Below, piece after piece: positions 15,990-25,981 of a DNA stretch of 64,000 bases. Positions within the stretch are counted from its first letter, which is position 1. Each line of letters begins with the position of its first letter. Both the position numbers and the translations under genes were made by a program. The stretch lies in the NCBI RefSeq assembly GCF_003290185.1, contig NZ_QNFY01000005.1:248001-312000 (forward strand), in the 5' to 3' direction. The stretch is from Chryseobacterium lathyri (GTDB taxonomy: Bacteria; Bacteroidota; Bacteroidia; Flavobacteriales; Weeksellaceae). The notes beneath the pieces were generated by a model, which worked only from the letters and a program-made list of their open reading frames with translations, had not been told where the DNA came from and made no database searches.

Positions 15990-17417
15990 TTAATGTCCCG
16001 ATTTTGCGTCAGTGCTTTCCACATGCCCTAAATATTTGCTGCAATAAGCCCCAAATACAAGAATCACCAGATAACAGAATACCGGAATGATAAATGAATG
16101 CTGCACTCCCAACTGATCGGCAAGGTAGCCCTGGAAAATAGGAACGATAGCACCACCCAATATAGCCATTACCACCAAAGATGATCCCTGACTGGTATAT
16201 TTACCCAAACCTGAAATGGCCAGAGTATAAATATTGGAAAACATAATTGAGTTAAAGATTCCGATTCCCAAAATGCTGTACATTGCCAATTCACCGTGAT
16301 TAACCATTGCTGAGATAAGAAGAATGACATTAATGCCGGCAAAAATAGATAATGTCCTTGCCGGAGCTGCTTTACCAATAAAGAAAGCAATAAAGTTAAG
16401 TACAATAAATACAAGGAAAAAGCTGATTTGTGCAAAGCTTAGGTCCACAATACTGAAAATAACCAGAAAAACAGCAGCAGCTGCACCCAGCATATAGACT
16501 GCTTTTTTCCCCTGGCTTAATGATTGATTTAAAGAAATTGCCCCTAAAAAACGCCCGATCATTGCTCCGCCCCAATAAAGAGAAAGATAATTTTTGCTGA
16601 TGATCTCATTAAAGCCCATGATCTGAGGCTGTTCCAGAAAGCTGATGATAAAGCTTCCCACTGCTACTTCTCCCCCTACATAGCAGAACATGGCAAAAAC
16701 GCCGAATTTCAGATGGCTGAACTGAAGAGCACCCCAGCCTTTTACGATCTCTTCTTCCTGGGTCTGGAAAGAAGGCAGTTTCACTCGGGAAATCAGTAAT
16801 GCGACCAATAACAGGATTCCTGCAAAGATCAGGTAAGGAATTCTTGTTGCCACAGCACTGAACGAGCCGTCCGGAGCCGAGAAAAATTCAAAGATCAGAT
16901 GGCCCCCAAGAACCGGTGCAATCGTGGTTCCGAAAGCATTGAAAGCCTGGGTCATATTCAGTCGGCTGGAAGCAGATTCTTCACTGCCGAGTAATGAAAC
17001 ATAAGCATTAGCCGTGATCTGAAGCACGGTAAAGCCTAGTCCCAGAATAAATAAAGCTCCAAGAAATAAAGGATAATAAGAAAAAGTCGCAGCCGGATAA
17101 AATAAGACACATCCAAAGGCGGCCAGAAAAATACCGAACATGATTCCTTTCTTGTAGCCTGCTTTATTAATAGGGTCTCCCTTTGAAATGGAGATTAGAA
17201 AATAGATCAGAGAACCGATAAAATACGCTCCGAAAAAACAGAACTGTACCAGCATCGATTCGAAAAAGGTGAGCTTGAAAAGCTGTTTCAGATAGGGGAT
17301 CAGGATATCATTCATACAGGTAATGAATCCCCACATAAAAAAGAGCAAAGTAATTGTAATTAAAGGAATGGTGTAATTCTTGCTCTGTGTTTTTACTTCT
17401 TTATTGATCATAAACAT
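15990..17417 (-). CDS. FucP/GluP-type sugar:H+ symporter (MFS)
   Basis: Inner-membrane proton-coupled sugar importer with about 12 helices. It is 475 residues (473 from the second ATG at 17411). Signatures are FFMWGFITCMNDILIPYLK in helix 1, which carries the Asn-Asp pair of the family, FGAYFIGSLIYFLIS in helix 2, and SASSRLNMTQAFNAFGTTIAP in helices 4-5. The second half includes YVGGEVAVGSFIISF, where the Glu is conserved in FucP relatives. The substrate (fucose, glucose, galactose or mannose) cannot be read from the sequence. No sugar-processing genes are adjacent, so it stands alone with its own terminator. Confidence 0.92.
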   Translation of the reverse strand: MFMINKEVKTQSKNYTIPLITITLLFFMWGFITCMNDILIPYLKQLFKLTFFESMLVQFCFFGAYFIGSLIYFLISISKGDPINKAGYKKGIMFGIFLAAFGCVLFYPAATFSYYPLFLGALFILGLGFTVLQITANAYVSLLGSEESASSRLNMTQAFNAFGTTIAPVLGGHLIFEFFSAPDGSFSAVATRIPYLIFAGILLLVALLISRVKLPSFQTQEEEIVKGWGALQFSHLKFGVFAMFCYVGGEVAVGSFIISFLEQPQIMGFNEIISKNYLSLYWGGAMIGRFLGAISLNQSLSQGKKAVYMLGAAAAVFLVIFSIVDLSFAQISFFLVFIVLNFIAFFIGKAAPARTLSIFAGINVILLISAMVNHGELAMYSILGIGIFNSIMFSNIYTLAISGLGKYTSQGSSLVVMAILGGAIVPIFQGYLADQLGVQHSFIIPVFCYLVILVFGAYCSKYLGHVESTDAKSGH

Positions 17418-17857
17418 TTATTTATTTGAAAAGAATGATTAAATTCTCTCAGTTGATTTTCCTCGTACATCTATATTTGAGAAGCAGGACAAATATAAGC
17501 TAGCAAAGTGTTTTTCTGCAACTTTTTCAATATTTTTTATGTAAATAAATCAACTTTTCCGATAGAAAAATATTATTTACACTTTTTGAGACAATAATAC
17601 GAAAACAACAGGATTTAATAATCAATTTTCTTTAAAAAAACATTTTTTATCATTCCGAATCATGAATAGGTTCAAATATACCGTCAGTAATTTTTACATC
17701 TTTGATAAAAAAGGAAGGGAAATCTTACGATTCTGAGTAGTATTTCTGAGACTGAAAATTTAATATCTCATTATTATATGGTATATTTGCACACGAAAAT
17801 TTAGACGAAATATCAATAATTAAAGCACTCAATACGGAGTGCAACACAAAACAATTT
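17418..17857. other. divergent intergenic region, transporter/pnp, with pnp -7 box
   Basis: 440 bases, strongly AT-rich. TATATTTG at 17782-17789 matches the -7 box and lies about 69 bases before the pnp ATG; no good -33 TTG stands 19 bases upstream. The remaining part holds poly-T/A runs and the transporter's leader. No coding frame looks real. Confidence 0.5.
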
Positions 17858-20137
17858 ATGAGTATACCTCAAGCAATTACAGAAACGATTATTCTTGCAG
17901 ACGGCAGAGAAATCACAATTGAAACAGGAAAATTAGCAAAACAGGCTGATGGTTCTGTAGTCGTAAAAATGGGTGGAACAATGCTTTTAGCAACTGTTGT
18001 AGCCAGTAAAGAAGCAAAAGACGGAGTAGATTTTCTACCCTTAACTGTAGATTACAGAGAAAAATTCTACGCAGGAGGAAAAATTCCTGGAAACTTTTTT
18101 AGAAGAGAGGCCAGACCGTCAGATCAGGAGATCTTAACAATGCGTTTGGTAGACAGAGTTCTTAGACCATTATTCCCAGAAGATTTCCATGCTGAAGTTC
18201 AGGTAATGATTTCATTAATTTCTTATGACGGACAGTCGATTCCTGACGATTTAGCAGGTCTTGCAGCATCTGCAGCGATTGCTATTACAGATATCCCTTT
18301 CAACGGGCCAATGTCTGAAGTAAGAGTCGTAAGAATCAACGGTGAGCTTTCTATCAACCCTAAATTTGAAGATCTTAAAATTGCTGACCTTGACATCATG
18401 GTGGGAGCAACTAAAGATTCTATCGTAATGGTAGAAGGGGAAATGAAAGAAATCTCTGAGCAGGAAATGCTTGAAGCTATCCAATTTGCTCACGTAGAAA
18501 TCAAAAAACAAGTTGAAGCTCAGGAAAGATTAGCTGAAAAGGTAGGTAAATCATTCCCAAAAAGAGAATACAGCCACGAAAATCACGATGAAGCTATCCG
18601 TGAGAAAGTGTGGAAAGAAACATATGATAAAGTATACGAGGTAGCGAAAACTCCTTCAGGAAAAGAAGAAAGAGGTGAAAAATTCAAAGCTGTTCTGGAT
18701 GAATTTTTAGCTCAATATGTTGATAATGCTGAAGAATTAGAAAGAGTAACACCTTTCGCTAAAGTATATTACCACGATGTGGAAAAAGAAGCGATGCGTC
18801 AGATGATTTTGAATGATAAAATCCGTCTTGATGGTCGTGATCCTGAAACGATTCGTCCAATCTGGAGCGAAATTGATTATTTACCTGGAGCTCACGGTTC
18901 TGCAATCTTTACAAGAGGTGAAACTCAGTCTTTAACAGCGGTAACGTTAGGTTCAGTGAAAGATGCGAACATGGTAGACAGCGTGATGGTAAACTATGAC
19001 GAAAGATTTTTCTTACATTATAACTTCCCGCCGTTCTCAACGGGTGAAGCAAGACCTTTAAGAGGAACTTCAAGAAGAGAAGTAGGACATGGAAACCTGG
19101 CTCAGAGAGCTTTGGCAAACATGATTCCTGAAGAAAACCCTTACACAATCCGTATCGTTTCTGATATTTTAGAATCAAACGGTTCATCTTCTATGGCAAC
19201 TGTTTGTGCAGGAACTTTAGCATTGATGGATGCTGGTATTCAGATTGCAAAACCTGTTTCCGGGATTGCAATGGGATTGGTAACAGACGTTAAAACCGGA
19301 AAGTTCACTGTTCTTTCTGATATCTTAGGAGATGAAGATCACCTGGGAGATATGGACTTTAAAGTTACAGGTACTGCAGACGGTATCACGGCTTGTCAGA
19401 TGGATATCAAGATCCAGGGGCTTTCTATGGATATCATGGAAAAAGCTCTTCTACAGGCAAGAAACGGAAGACTTCATATCTTAGATAAATTAAATGAAAC
19501 TATTTCTGCTCCAAGAGAAGATGTGAAACCACACGCTCCGAAAATGGTAATGCTTGAGATCTCTAAGGATTTCATTGGTGCTGTGATTGGGCCTGGTGGA
19601 AAAATCATTCAACAACTTCAAAAAGATACAGATACTGTTATTGCTATTGAAGAAGTAGGAGAAATCGGAAGAATTGAGATTTCTGGTGTAAGCAGAGAGA
19701 AAATCAATGCGGCAATCGCAAGAATCAACGAGATTACATTTGTACCTGTAGTAGGTGAAGTGTACCAAGGAAAAGTGGTAAAAGTAATGGATTTCGGAGC
19801 TTTCGTAGCCATTGCAAAAGGAACTGAAGGACTTCTTCATATTTCTGAAATTGAATGGGCTCGTCTGGATAAGGTACCTTATAACGAAGGTGACGAAGTA
19901 GAAGTGAAGTTCATGGGTTACGATGACCGTAAGAAAATGAAACTTTCAAGAAAAGTTCTTTTACCAAGACCTGCAAGACCTGAATCTAAACCAAGACCAG
20001 AAGGACAGGACAGACCACAAGGTGACAGAAGACCGGAAGGACAGGGTAGACCTGACAGACCGGCAAGAAGAGAAGAGAATACAAGACCGGAAGGGGAAAA
20101 ACCTGCCGGAGATCAAAATCCTTCTTCTGAAGCTTAA
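17858..20137 (+). CDS. pnp: polyribonucleotide nucleotidyltransferase (PNPase)
   Basis: 3'-5' phosphorolytic exoribonuclease and degradosome core enzyme. It is 759 residues with the full architecture: RNase PH domain 1 (~10-145, with [14 protein letters not shown]), a helical linker, RNase PH domain 2 (~320-540, with [16 protein letters not shown] and the [16 protein letters not shown] active-site segment), KH ([17 protein letters not shown] near 570) and S1 ([20 protein letters not shown] near 630). The last ~55 residues are low-complexity Arg/Pro/Gly/Glu repeats (RPEGQ, RPARP), probably a disordered RNA- or partner-binding tail. A strong terminator follows. Confidence 0.98.
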   Translation: MSIPQAITETIILADGREITIETGKLAKQADGSVVVKMGGTMLLATVVASKEAKDGVDFLPLTVDYREKFYAGGKIPGNFFRREARPSDQEILTMRLVDRVLRPLFPEDFHAEVQVMISLISYDGQSIPDDLAGLAASAAIAITDIPFNGPMSEVRVVRINGELSINPKFEDLKIADLDIMVGATKDSIVMVEGEMKEISEQEMLEAIQFAHVEIKKQVEAQERLAEKVGKSFPKREYSHENHDEAIREKVWKETYDKVYEVAKTPSGKEERGEKFKAVLDEFLAQYVDNAEELERVTPFAKVYYHDVEKEAMRQMILNDKIRLDGRDPETIRPIWSEIDYLPGAHGSAIFTRGETQSLTAVTLGSVKDANMVDSVMVNYDERFFLHYNFPPFSTGEARPLRGTSRREVGHGNLAQRALANMIPEENPYTIRIVSDILESNGSSSMATVCAGTLALMDAGIQIAKPVSGIAMGLVTDVKTGKFTVLSDILGDEDHLGDMDFKVTGTADGITACQMDIKIQGLSMDIMEKALLQARNGRLHILDKLNETISAPREDVKPHAPKMVMLEISKDFIGAVIGPGGKIIQQLQKDTDTVIAIEEVGEIGRIEISGVSREKINAAIARINEITFVPVVGEVYQGKVVKVMDFGAFVAIAKGTEGLLHISEIEWARLDKVPYNEGDEVEVKFMGYDDRKKMKLSRKVLLPRPARPESKPRPEGQDRPQGDRRPEGQGRPDRPARREENTRPEGEKPAGDQNPSSEA

Positions 20138-20160
20138 GACTAAATCTTATATATAATGAA

Positions 20161-20191
20161 TCCCTCAAAAAATTGAGGGATTTTTTTTTTT
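20161..20191 (+). terminator. pnp terminator
   Basis: TCCCTCAA pairs with TTGAGGGA around a short AAAA loop and is followed by 11 T. It lies 24 bases past the pnp stop. Confidence 0.92.
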
Positions 20192-20438
20192 GCATTACAT
20201 GTATATCATTACAACTCATATTCCTACGATTAATTAATGAGGATTTCGCTGGGCGGAGCGGAGCTGAATTGTTCTATTTTTCTTCAGCTGATATTCCCTG
20301 ATTAAAAAAATTTAGGTTGAAGAAACTTGAAGTCATACAGTTTGAATAGTAGAAAAAAGAAATCTCGATCTGCGAAAAAATATTTTAATCTCTCGCAGAT
20401 TAAGCAGATGTTTGTGTAAAGTTTTGTTGGTGAATGAT
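20192..20438. repeat. convergent intergenic region with a dispersed CTGCGAGAGATT-type element
   Basis: At about 20367-20420 the minus strand reads AAACATCTG...AATCTGCGAGAGATT. The same words recur at 33696-33735 on the plus strand. TCTGCGA and TCTCGCAGA within it form a stem. It may help end the minus-strand gene that stops at 20439. No gene is seen. Confidence 0.5.
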
Positions 20439-23400
20439 TTATATGGTTTTAAATAATAGGTCAACCTGCTTTCTTGTGGCTTCATCAGGGCAGACCTTAT
20501 AAAATTCATTGAGTAGATCCAGAGAAGAAGGCTTTTTAGGGTACTGATTGTTCTGTAGAAAATTCTTTAACGCTTTATTTACTTTTTCTTCCCCGATCAA
20601 TTCACTTAATTTTACCATGGCCACAGCCCCTTTTGAATAAGATATATGAGTGGCGTCTCCCGTTACTTTATAAATCGGAATATTTTCAGAAAAACCTTTT
20701 TCACTGTCGTAGATCTGCTGGTGCATTTTTATTCTTTCCAACATTTTTTCTCTGCCGTGCATTTTTTTGTAGAGCATCATTTCGGTGTACATAGCGAGTG
20801 TTTCGGTAAGCATTACTGCGCCTTCCCTGTCATCAGGATCAATCTGGTTATTTCCCCACCACAGATGGGAAAGCTCGTGCCCGGCAAGTTCGTTGATCAC
20901 ATCCTGCTTCTTATCTGCATGAATATTGACATGGAAAATCATATCCTCAGGCATAAAAACAGCAGACGGATAAGCGGTAGCTGCAAATCCTCTGGTAAAA
21001 GATGAAATTTCAGCAAAACTGACTGTTTTGAACGGATATTTTCCAAAGTTCTTTGTACAGTAATCCAATGTAATTTTTGCATTTTCAAGGAGATGATCTG
21101 TATTTTCAAAATGGTTTTTCTGATAAAATATATTCACTGTAATTCCTTTGTATAAAACACTTTTCATGGTATAATCTGCTGAAGAGACGGCAAACCGGAA
21201 CGGAATATTTCCTGCCTTGTACTGAAAATAGCTGCGTCCTGATTTTGCCCATTTTCTAACCAGATCCCCTGTGCCTATTGCGGTCTGGCTTCCTTCTGTA
21301 GAAATGATCATGTTTAAATTAATAAAATCCTTTTTAAAGACTTCAGGGGCTTCTGTTTTTTTCAATGCTTCCAGTTTTCCGAGATGATTTTCTTTTCTTA
21401 GCTTTTCATCCTGAATTTCTTCTGATTTCTGGTATCCGATCATCGGATAGTATCTGCTGATCCTCATAAAAGAACCGTTGCCTATGATTGCATTGAAAGA
21501 CTGATGCCTGTTTACGGCATACCATTTATAAGATAGTTTGAATTCAAGATGAGCGGTTCCGTTGGGTTTCAATGGTTGGTTTAATTCAACTTCCGATATA
21601 TTTTTATTAATTCTCAGAGATTCGGAGCCGGATTGAAAAACAGCGGATTCTAATTTGAGATCAGGATTGAAATGAATGAGAATTTTATTGATCGGCTGAT
21701 CGGTAAAGTTGACCAAAGTATATTTTCCAATGATCTCGTATGCATTTTCTGAAGGATACAACCTGATTTCGGTGATAACATCTGAAATTTCAGGCTGTGG
21801 CAGGTTTTCATATTTCTTAAACGCTTTTTCGTATCGGATAGCTTCTGTTAATGCTTTTTCTTCATTTTCAGGGATATAACCTTTCGTGAAAAATATACCG
21901 GAAAAAATCCCTGACGAGAGCAATAGAATACTGGCAATAAGAACAATAGCGCTGAACTTTTTAGTTCTGAAAATTCTATTGATCATCCAAAGAAATGCAA
22001 TAACTCCGGCACCGAATAAAAGTCTTTCTGCAAAAGCAAGAACGTAAGGTCCATATCCGTTAAAATCACTGTAAGTCCCTTTAAAATCTGAAAATATTCT
22101 GAAAAGAGGATAAGGAAGTATTTTACCGGAAACCGGGCCGGTCAGAAGGAATACTGCTAAAACGGAAACGCCCAAAGCAATAAACTTATTTCTGATACAA
22201 GCATTAACCAAAAGGATCAATCCTGAAAAAAGCATTAACGGAAAAGTATTAAAAAGAAAAACACACAGATAGGCATTCCAATCGATATGAAGATAATGAT
22301 ATGATGCCTGGAATAAGATGCCTTCGGTTATTAAGATTCCGGTAAAGAAAAAAAGAAGAATACTCATGGAAATAAAATGGCCTGTAAGTTTGTTTTCCGA
22401 AAAAAATGTTGTGTTTTCGATGGGTGAAAAACCGGATGAATGACTTCTCCAGTATAAATCATTGATAAAATAAGCTGTAAGGAGAAAGCCGAACAGAGGA
22501 AAATTTTCTGAAATGGTTGTTGCCATAAGACCTGATCCGGTATATTTCTGTGGAAGGCGGATGCCTTTTTCAATCTCAGCATACATTTCCATCCCGATAA
22601 AGAAAAGCAGAAGTATGGAAGCAGAAGGAATGATAATGCCCCTGAAAAGGTAGAGCAGATCAATCTTTGCAAAGGACAGCATCGATCTGAGGGCGTTTTT
22701 CCGACCGAAATCTGTTTGCAATGTCATATAAGAAAATGTTGGCCTGTTTGTGATTTCGGATTCCGGTAATGCTTTTTTTACTTTTTGTTTTGAATGATCT
22801 GAGAAAGAAAATAAACGATAGGTAAGCAAAAGAAATACGGCAGAAATGAGCAGGTAAATTACCCTGTTAAGTAATAAATATCCCGAAAGAGGAACAATTA
22901 ACGTGTTTTTCTGATGAACAGAGAATGTTCCTGCTTCAAAGAAATAAGACGATAATCCGAACGGATCCAAAATGGATGAAAGATGCTGTGTTTCTATTGA
23001 CTGGGGTAGGCTTCCTGCCATAAACGGAGAATTGGAAAAGACCAAAACGACCATATACAGTACATATAAAAGCAGCCCGCCTACAACGACCAGCAGTTTT
23101 TTCTTAGCCGTGAATGAAACAAAAAACAGAAAGCTGCATACAAAAAAACAGTTGATAAACCCGAAAATCAGCATGGGATAAAGATAATATCCTATATTAA
23201 AGTAAGTCTGCATCTCACTTCCGGTCCGCATAACCTGGCCTATGAGAAAGCCTGTCATTAAAAAAGAAAAACTAAGGAAAGTCTGCAGAAAATAGACAAG
23301 GAATTTTCCACTCAGATAAGTCCATCTGGAAAAAGGAAATGAAAATAATACAAGATCAAATTTTGAATCATAATCCTTAAAAAGAAACTGAACAGCATAA

Positions 23401-23606
23401 ATTGCAGCCATAAACAGGATGGACAGGCTCAGCATTCCTGTCATAAAACCGATGGTATAGGGTGAATTCAGATAGATCCCGTCTCCAACGGTAAGGTTGA
23501 ATTTGTTACCGCAGAATATACCTGTACTTACCAGGATCAGGGCTATAAGATAGGCTTGCCAGTGCTTGGAAATGCGTCCGGCTTCGAATAAAAATAAAGC
23601 ATTCAT
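20439..23606 (-). CDS. ABC transporter permease fused to M1-family (gluzincin) aminopeptidase domain
   Basis: 1,055 residues. The first ~590 hold about 12 membrane helices, in two sets resembling ABC-2-type permease modules. After about residue 600 comes an extracytoplasmic beta-rich part, then a gluzincin domain with HELSH at about 910-914 and the downstream Glu in MLTETLAMYTE near 935. HExxH to Glu spacing is about 20 residues, versus 18 in classic M1 enzymes. An upstream FTRGFAATAYPSAVF segment corresponds to the GxMEN exopeptidase loop region but lacks that exact motif. It is co-transcribed with the ATPase gene just upstream (2-base gap), giving a full ABC unit whose permease carries a peptidase. 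Substrate unknown. Confidence 0.88.
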   Translation of the reverse strand: MNALFLFEAGRISKHWQAYLIALILVSTGIFCGNKFNLTVGDGIYLNSPYTIGFMTGMLSLSILFMAAIYAVQFLFKDYDSKFDLVLFSFPFSRWTYLSGKFLVYFLQTFLSFSFLMTGFLIGQVMRTGSEMQTYFNIGYYLYPMLIFGFINCFFVCSFLFFVSFTAKKKLLVVVGGLLLYVLYMVVLVFSNSPFMAGSLPQSIETQHLSSILDPFGLSSYFFEAGTFSVHQKNTLIVPLSGYLLLNRVIYLLISAVFLLLTYRLFSFSDHSKQKVKKALPESEITNRPTFSYMTLQTDFGRKNALRSMLSFAKIDLLYLFRGIIIPSASILLLFFIGMEMYAEIEKGIRLPQKYTGSGLMATTISENFPLFGFLLTAYFINDLYWRSHSSGFSPIENTTFFSENKLTGHFISMSILLFFFTGILITEGILFQASYHYLHIDWNAYLCVFLFNTFPLMLFSGLILLVNACIRNKFIALGVSVLAVFLLTGPVSGKILPYPLFRIFSDFKGTYSDFNGYGPYVLAFAERLLFGAGVIAFLWMINRIFRTKKFSAIVLIASILLLSSGIFSGIFFTKGYIPENEEKALTEAIRYEKAFKKYENLPQPEISDVITEIRLYPSENAYEIIGKYTLVNFTDQPINKILIHFNPDLKLESAVFQSGSESLRINKNISEVELNQPLKPNGTAHLEFKLSYKWYAVNRHQSFNAIIGNGSFMRISRYYPMIGYQKSEEIQDEKLRKENHLGKLEALKKTEAPEVFKKDFINLNMIISTEGSQTAIGTGDLVRKWAKSGRSYFQYKAGNIPFRFAVSSADYTMKSVLYKGITVNIFYQKNHFENTDHLLENAKITLDYCTKNFGKYPFKTVSFAEISSFTRGFAATAYPSAVFMPEDMIFHVNIHADKKQDVINELAGHELSHLWWGNNQIDPDDREGAVMLTETLAMYTEMMLYKKMHGREKMLERIKMHQQIYDSEKGFSENIPIYKVTGDATHISYSKGAVAMVKLSELIGEEKVNKALKNFLQNNQYPKKPSSLDLLNEFYKVCPDEATRKQVDLLFKTI

Positions 23607-23608
23607 AG

Positions 23609-24481
23609 TTAAGGTTTTTGGGTAAGGGTATGGAAGTAAACGTGTTCCAGTAGTGGATTTACGGGATCAAAATCTTCAGGTTTTTCTTCTGAAAATATGG
23701 TGATGTGGAGTTCTCTTTCAATCAGCTGCCTGCTGATGATCTCATGGCTGGAATAGTAACTTTCCAGCTCATCTTTGCTGATCGGTTTCGACCAGATCCT
23801 GTTTTCCAGTTCGGAAATCAATACTGCCGGTTTTCCTTTCCGGAGAATCTGACCTTTGTTCATGACTGCCATCTCCGAGCAGAGGTTTCTGACGTCCTCC
23901 ACCAAATGGGTGGAAAGAATTACAATAACATCCTGGCTGATTTCATTCAGTAGAGCATTGAAACGGTTGCGTTCCTCAGGATCTAGACCGGCGGTAGGTT
24001 CATCCACGATAATAATCTTCGGATTTCCCAATAGAGCCTGGGCCACCCCGAAACGCTGCTTCATGCCTCCGGAAAAAGTATGGACTTCCTTCTTCCTGAA
24101 TTCTGAAAGGTTAACTTTTTCAAGCAGGCTCAGGATCTGTTTTTTACGTTCCGCACTGTTCGTGATTCCCTTTAATATGGCAATATGTTCCAGGAGATCA
24201 TAAGCTGACACTTTTGGATAAACCCCAAAATCCTGTGGAAGGAAACCCAGATTTCGCTTAATATGATCAGGATCTTTTAAAACATCCGTCCCATTAAAAA
24301 TAATATTTCCGGAAGTAGGTTTTTGCAATCCTACAATAGCTTTCATCAAAGATGATTTTCCGGCGCCATTGGGTCCAAGCAGACCGAACATTCCGTTTGA
24401 TATTTCAAGCGATAGGTCTTTAACTGCCTGATATCCATTTTTGTAGATAAGGCTGAGATTGTTGATTGTTAAGGTATTCAT
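23609..24481 (-). CDS. ABC transporter ATP-binding protein
   Basis: 290-residue nucleotide-binding subunit. Walker A GPNGAGKSS (near 37-45), Q-loop LPQDFGVYPK, signature FSGGMKQR (near 135), Walker B IIIVDEPTAGLDPEER, switch His in STHLVED. It has the C-terminal extension seen in ABC-2 exporters. The stop lies two bases before the permease/peptidase start, so they form an operon and presumably a complex. The ATPase has no periplasmic binding protein partner, consistent with export or with energising the membrane peptidase rather than import. Confidence 0.95.
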   Translation of the reverse strand: MNTLTINNLSLIYKNGYQAVKDLSLEISNGMFGLLGPNGAGKSSLMKAIVGLQKPTSGNIIFNGTDVLKDPDHIKRNLGFLPQDFGVYPKVSAYDLLEHIAILKGITNSAERKKQILSLLEKVNLSEFRKKEVHTFSGGMKQRFGVAQALLGNPKIIIVDEPTAGLDPEERNRFNALLNEISQDVIVILSTHLVEDVRNLCSEMAVMNKGQILRKGKPAVLISELENRIWSKPISKDELESYYSSHEIISRQLIERELHITIFSEEKPEDFDPVNPLLEHVYFHTLTQKP

Positions 24482-24686
24482 AGGTTAAGGTTTGGATAAT
24501 AGAAGGGTAGAGCAGACCTGTACGGTTGCTTAAAAAGATGAAAAAGGAAGATGGGGGGGGACGTTATCGAGAGAGTCAAGAATCAAGAGTCAAGAGTCAA
24601 GAATCAAGAGCCAAGAATCAAGATTTTTGTTTAAGATTAAGAGATTATTTAAGACTTTTTTACTCTCAAACCTCGCAACTCGAACC
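24482..24686. repeat. intergenic low-complexity AGTCAAGAATCAAG word repeat
   Basis: At 24572-24622 short words GAGTCAA, GAATCAA and GAGCCAA repeat about seven times, followed by CTCTCAAACCTCGCAACTCG. The open frame across it on the plus strand is a product of the repeat. It sits between two minus-strand genes. Confidence 0.6.
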
Positions 24687-24890
24687 CTATTCCCGGTACT
24701 CAAGAATATCGCCGGGTTGGCATTCCAGAATTTTGCAGATGGCCTCCAGGGTATCAAAACGGACCCCTTTTGCCTTGCCGGTTTTAAGAATGGAAAGATT
24801 AACGGGGGTGATTCCCAGTTTTTCTGCCAATTCCTTACTCTGCATTTTTCGTTTGGCCAGCATGACATCTAAGTTGACTATAATTGGCAT
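24687..24890 (-). CDS. small XRE-family helix-turn-helix regulator
   Basis: 67 residues from the ATG at 24890, beginning MPIIVNLDVMLAKRKMQSKE. It is a single HTH of the Cro/C1 type that fills the whole protein: the segment SKELAEKLGITPVNLSILKTG is helices 2-3, followed by FDTLEAICKILECQPGDILEY, the classic end of YozG-like regulators. The longer frame to 25022 overlaps the upstream gene and is not needed. The start lies two bases after the DUF2975 stop, so the two are co-transcribed. Such pairs are common and the regulator probably controls its own membrane partner. Confidence 0.9.
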   Translation of the reverse strand: MPIIVNLDVMLAKRKMQSKELAEKLGITPVNLSILKTGKAKGVRFDTLEAICKILECQPGDILEYRE

Positions 24891-24891
24891 T

Positions 24892-25407
24892 TTATATAAA
24901 TAGATCTTGTTCGTTTTGCAAATGTAGTCCTTGCTTAAAGATATTTGCAAGAAACAGACAGAAAATTCCCAACATGAAATGGATAAAAACCAATCCCCAG
25001 ACAATACTTTCGACCTCCACAAAAAAGCTTGCCGTAATGACCACAGGCAGTGGAATAAAAATATTATACATGTAAAATCTCTTAAGGTGAAGTATATTTT
25101 CCTTTGTAAACAGTTTTGACTGAAAAAATACTCTGAAAACTAAAGCTGAAAGCCAGAAAAAAATTCCGTAAGAAACTAAAACCAACAAAAAAGAGAAAAT
25201 GATATACGAATTATTATTTTCAATATTCATAAACGGATTTTCTGTAAAAGGATAATTGATATGAAGGTATTGATCATTCTTGTAAGGTGTAACAGAAAAA
25301 CCTGTAGTCAGGCAAAAAACCGAGTAGGCTAAAGTGATCAGATACCCTGCAGACAATAGGATGCAGATATAGTAAAGTACCTTCGAAATAATTTTGGTCT
25401 GGTTCAT
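24892..25407 (-). CDS. DUF2975-type membrane protein
   Basis: 171 residues with four hydrophobic segments: residues ~8-28 (VLYYICILLSAGYLITLAYS), ~68-92 (YIIFSFLLVLVSYGIFFWLS), ~110-130 (FYMYNIFIPLPVVITASFF) and ~134-155 (SIVWGLVFIHFMLGIFCLFL). The topology and the companion YozG-like HTH gene directly downstream match DUF2975 loci. Function of the family is unknown; a sensory or envelope-stress role has only been guessed from such pairing. Confidence 0.82.
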   Translation of the reverse strand: MNQTKIISKVLYYICILLSAGYLITLAYSVFCLTTGFSVTPYKNDQYLHINYPFTENPFMNIENNNSYIIFSFLLVLVSYGIFFWLSALVFRVFFQSKLFTKENILHLKRFYMYNIFIPLPVVITASFFVEVESIVWGLVFIHFMLGIFCLFLANIFKQGLHLQNEQDLFI

Positions 25408-25568
25408 ATCAATAATTATTTAACTATTGCAAATGTATAATTAATTATCGTAAAACAATAATTATTTTAAATAAAATTTTATTTATATAGATCTGATTAA
25501 GTTTATTAACAATGAAAATAAGCCTTCTTAAGGCGTTTTTTGCTAAATTTAATTCTAAAAATTATTTT

Positions 25569-25913
25569 ATGGCTTACAGTACAGATCTTGCGGACAGAAT
25601 CCGGGAAAGGCTTTCTGAAGTGGCCGGAATTGAGGTCAGTGAAAAGAAAATGTTCAGCGGATTATCATTTTTGGTGAATGGTAAAATGTGTATTAATGTA
25701 AGCCATGATAATCTGATGTGCCGTTATGATCCTGATCTGGAAGAAGAAGTTTCGGAGAAAAACGGTTTTCTTCCGATGATGATGAAAGGAAAGCAGCTTA
25801 AAGGATATTGTTACGTGGAACCTGCAGGTTTTCAAAAACCTGATGATTTTGAATACTGGATTAAAATATGCCTGGAGTATAATTCGATAGCCAAAGCTTC
25901 AAAGAAAAAATAA
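25569..25913 (+). CDS. TfoX N-terminal domain protein
   Basis: 114 residues from ATG 25569 (MAYSTDLADRIRERLSEV); the frame opens earlier at 25512 but the prefix is not family-like. The TfoX-N fold is recognised by KKMFSGLSFLVNGKMCINVS (near 26-45), LMCRYDPDLEEEV, and the ending KGYCYVEPAGFQKPDDFEYWI. In Proteobacteria full-length TfoX/Sxy regulates competence; stand-alone N-domains like this one have no known role. Monocistronic between two minus-strand genes. Confidence 0.88.
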   Translation: MAYSTDLADRIRERLSEVAGIEVSEKKMFSGLSFLVNGKMCINVSHDNLMCRYDPDLEEEVSEKNGFLPMMMKGKQLKGYCYVEPAGFQKPDDFEYWIKICLEYNSIAKASKKK

Positions 25914-25981
25914 CCTTAATATTCCTGACATTTTAAAATTTAACCATTAAGGTAAAGTTTAGTTGTTAAGAATATTAAGAT

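Noticed and set aside
23609..24481. ABC ATPase as the exporter for the GG-leader peptides
   Set aside because: It lacks an N-terminal C39 peptidase domain and is coupled to a permease/M1-type fusion 10 kb away, so there is no specific reason to link them.
24526..24903. 125-codon plus-strand frame with QESRVKSQESRAK
   Set aside because: The repeated residues come from the AGTCAAGAATCAAG DNA repeat and the rest is antisense to the XRE gene.
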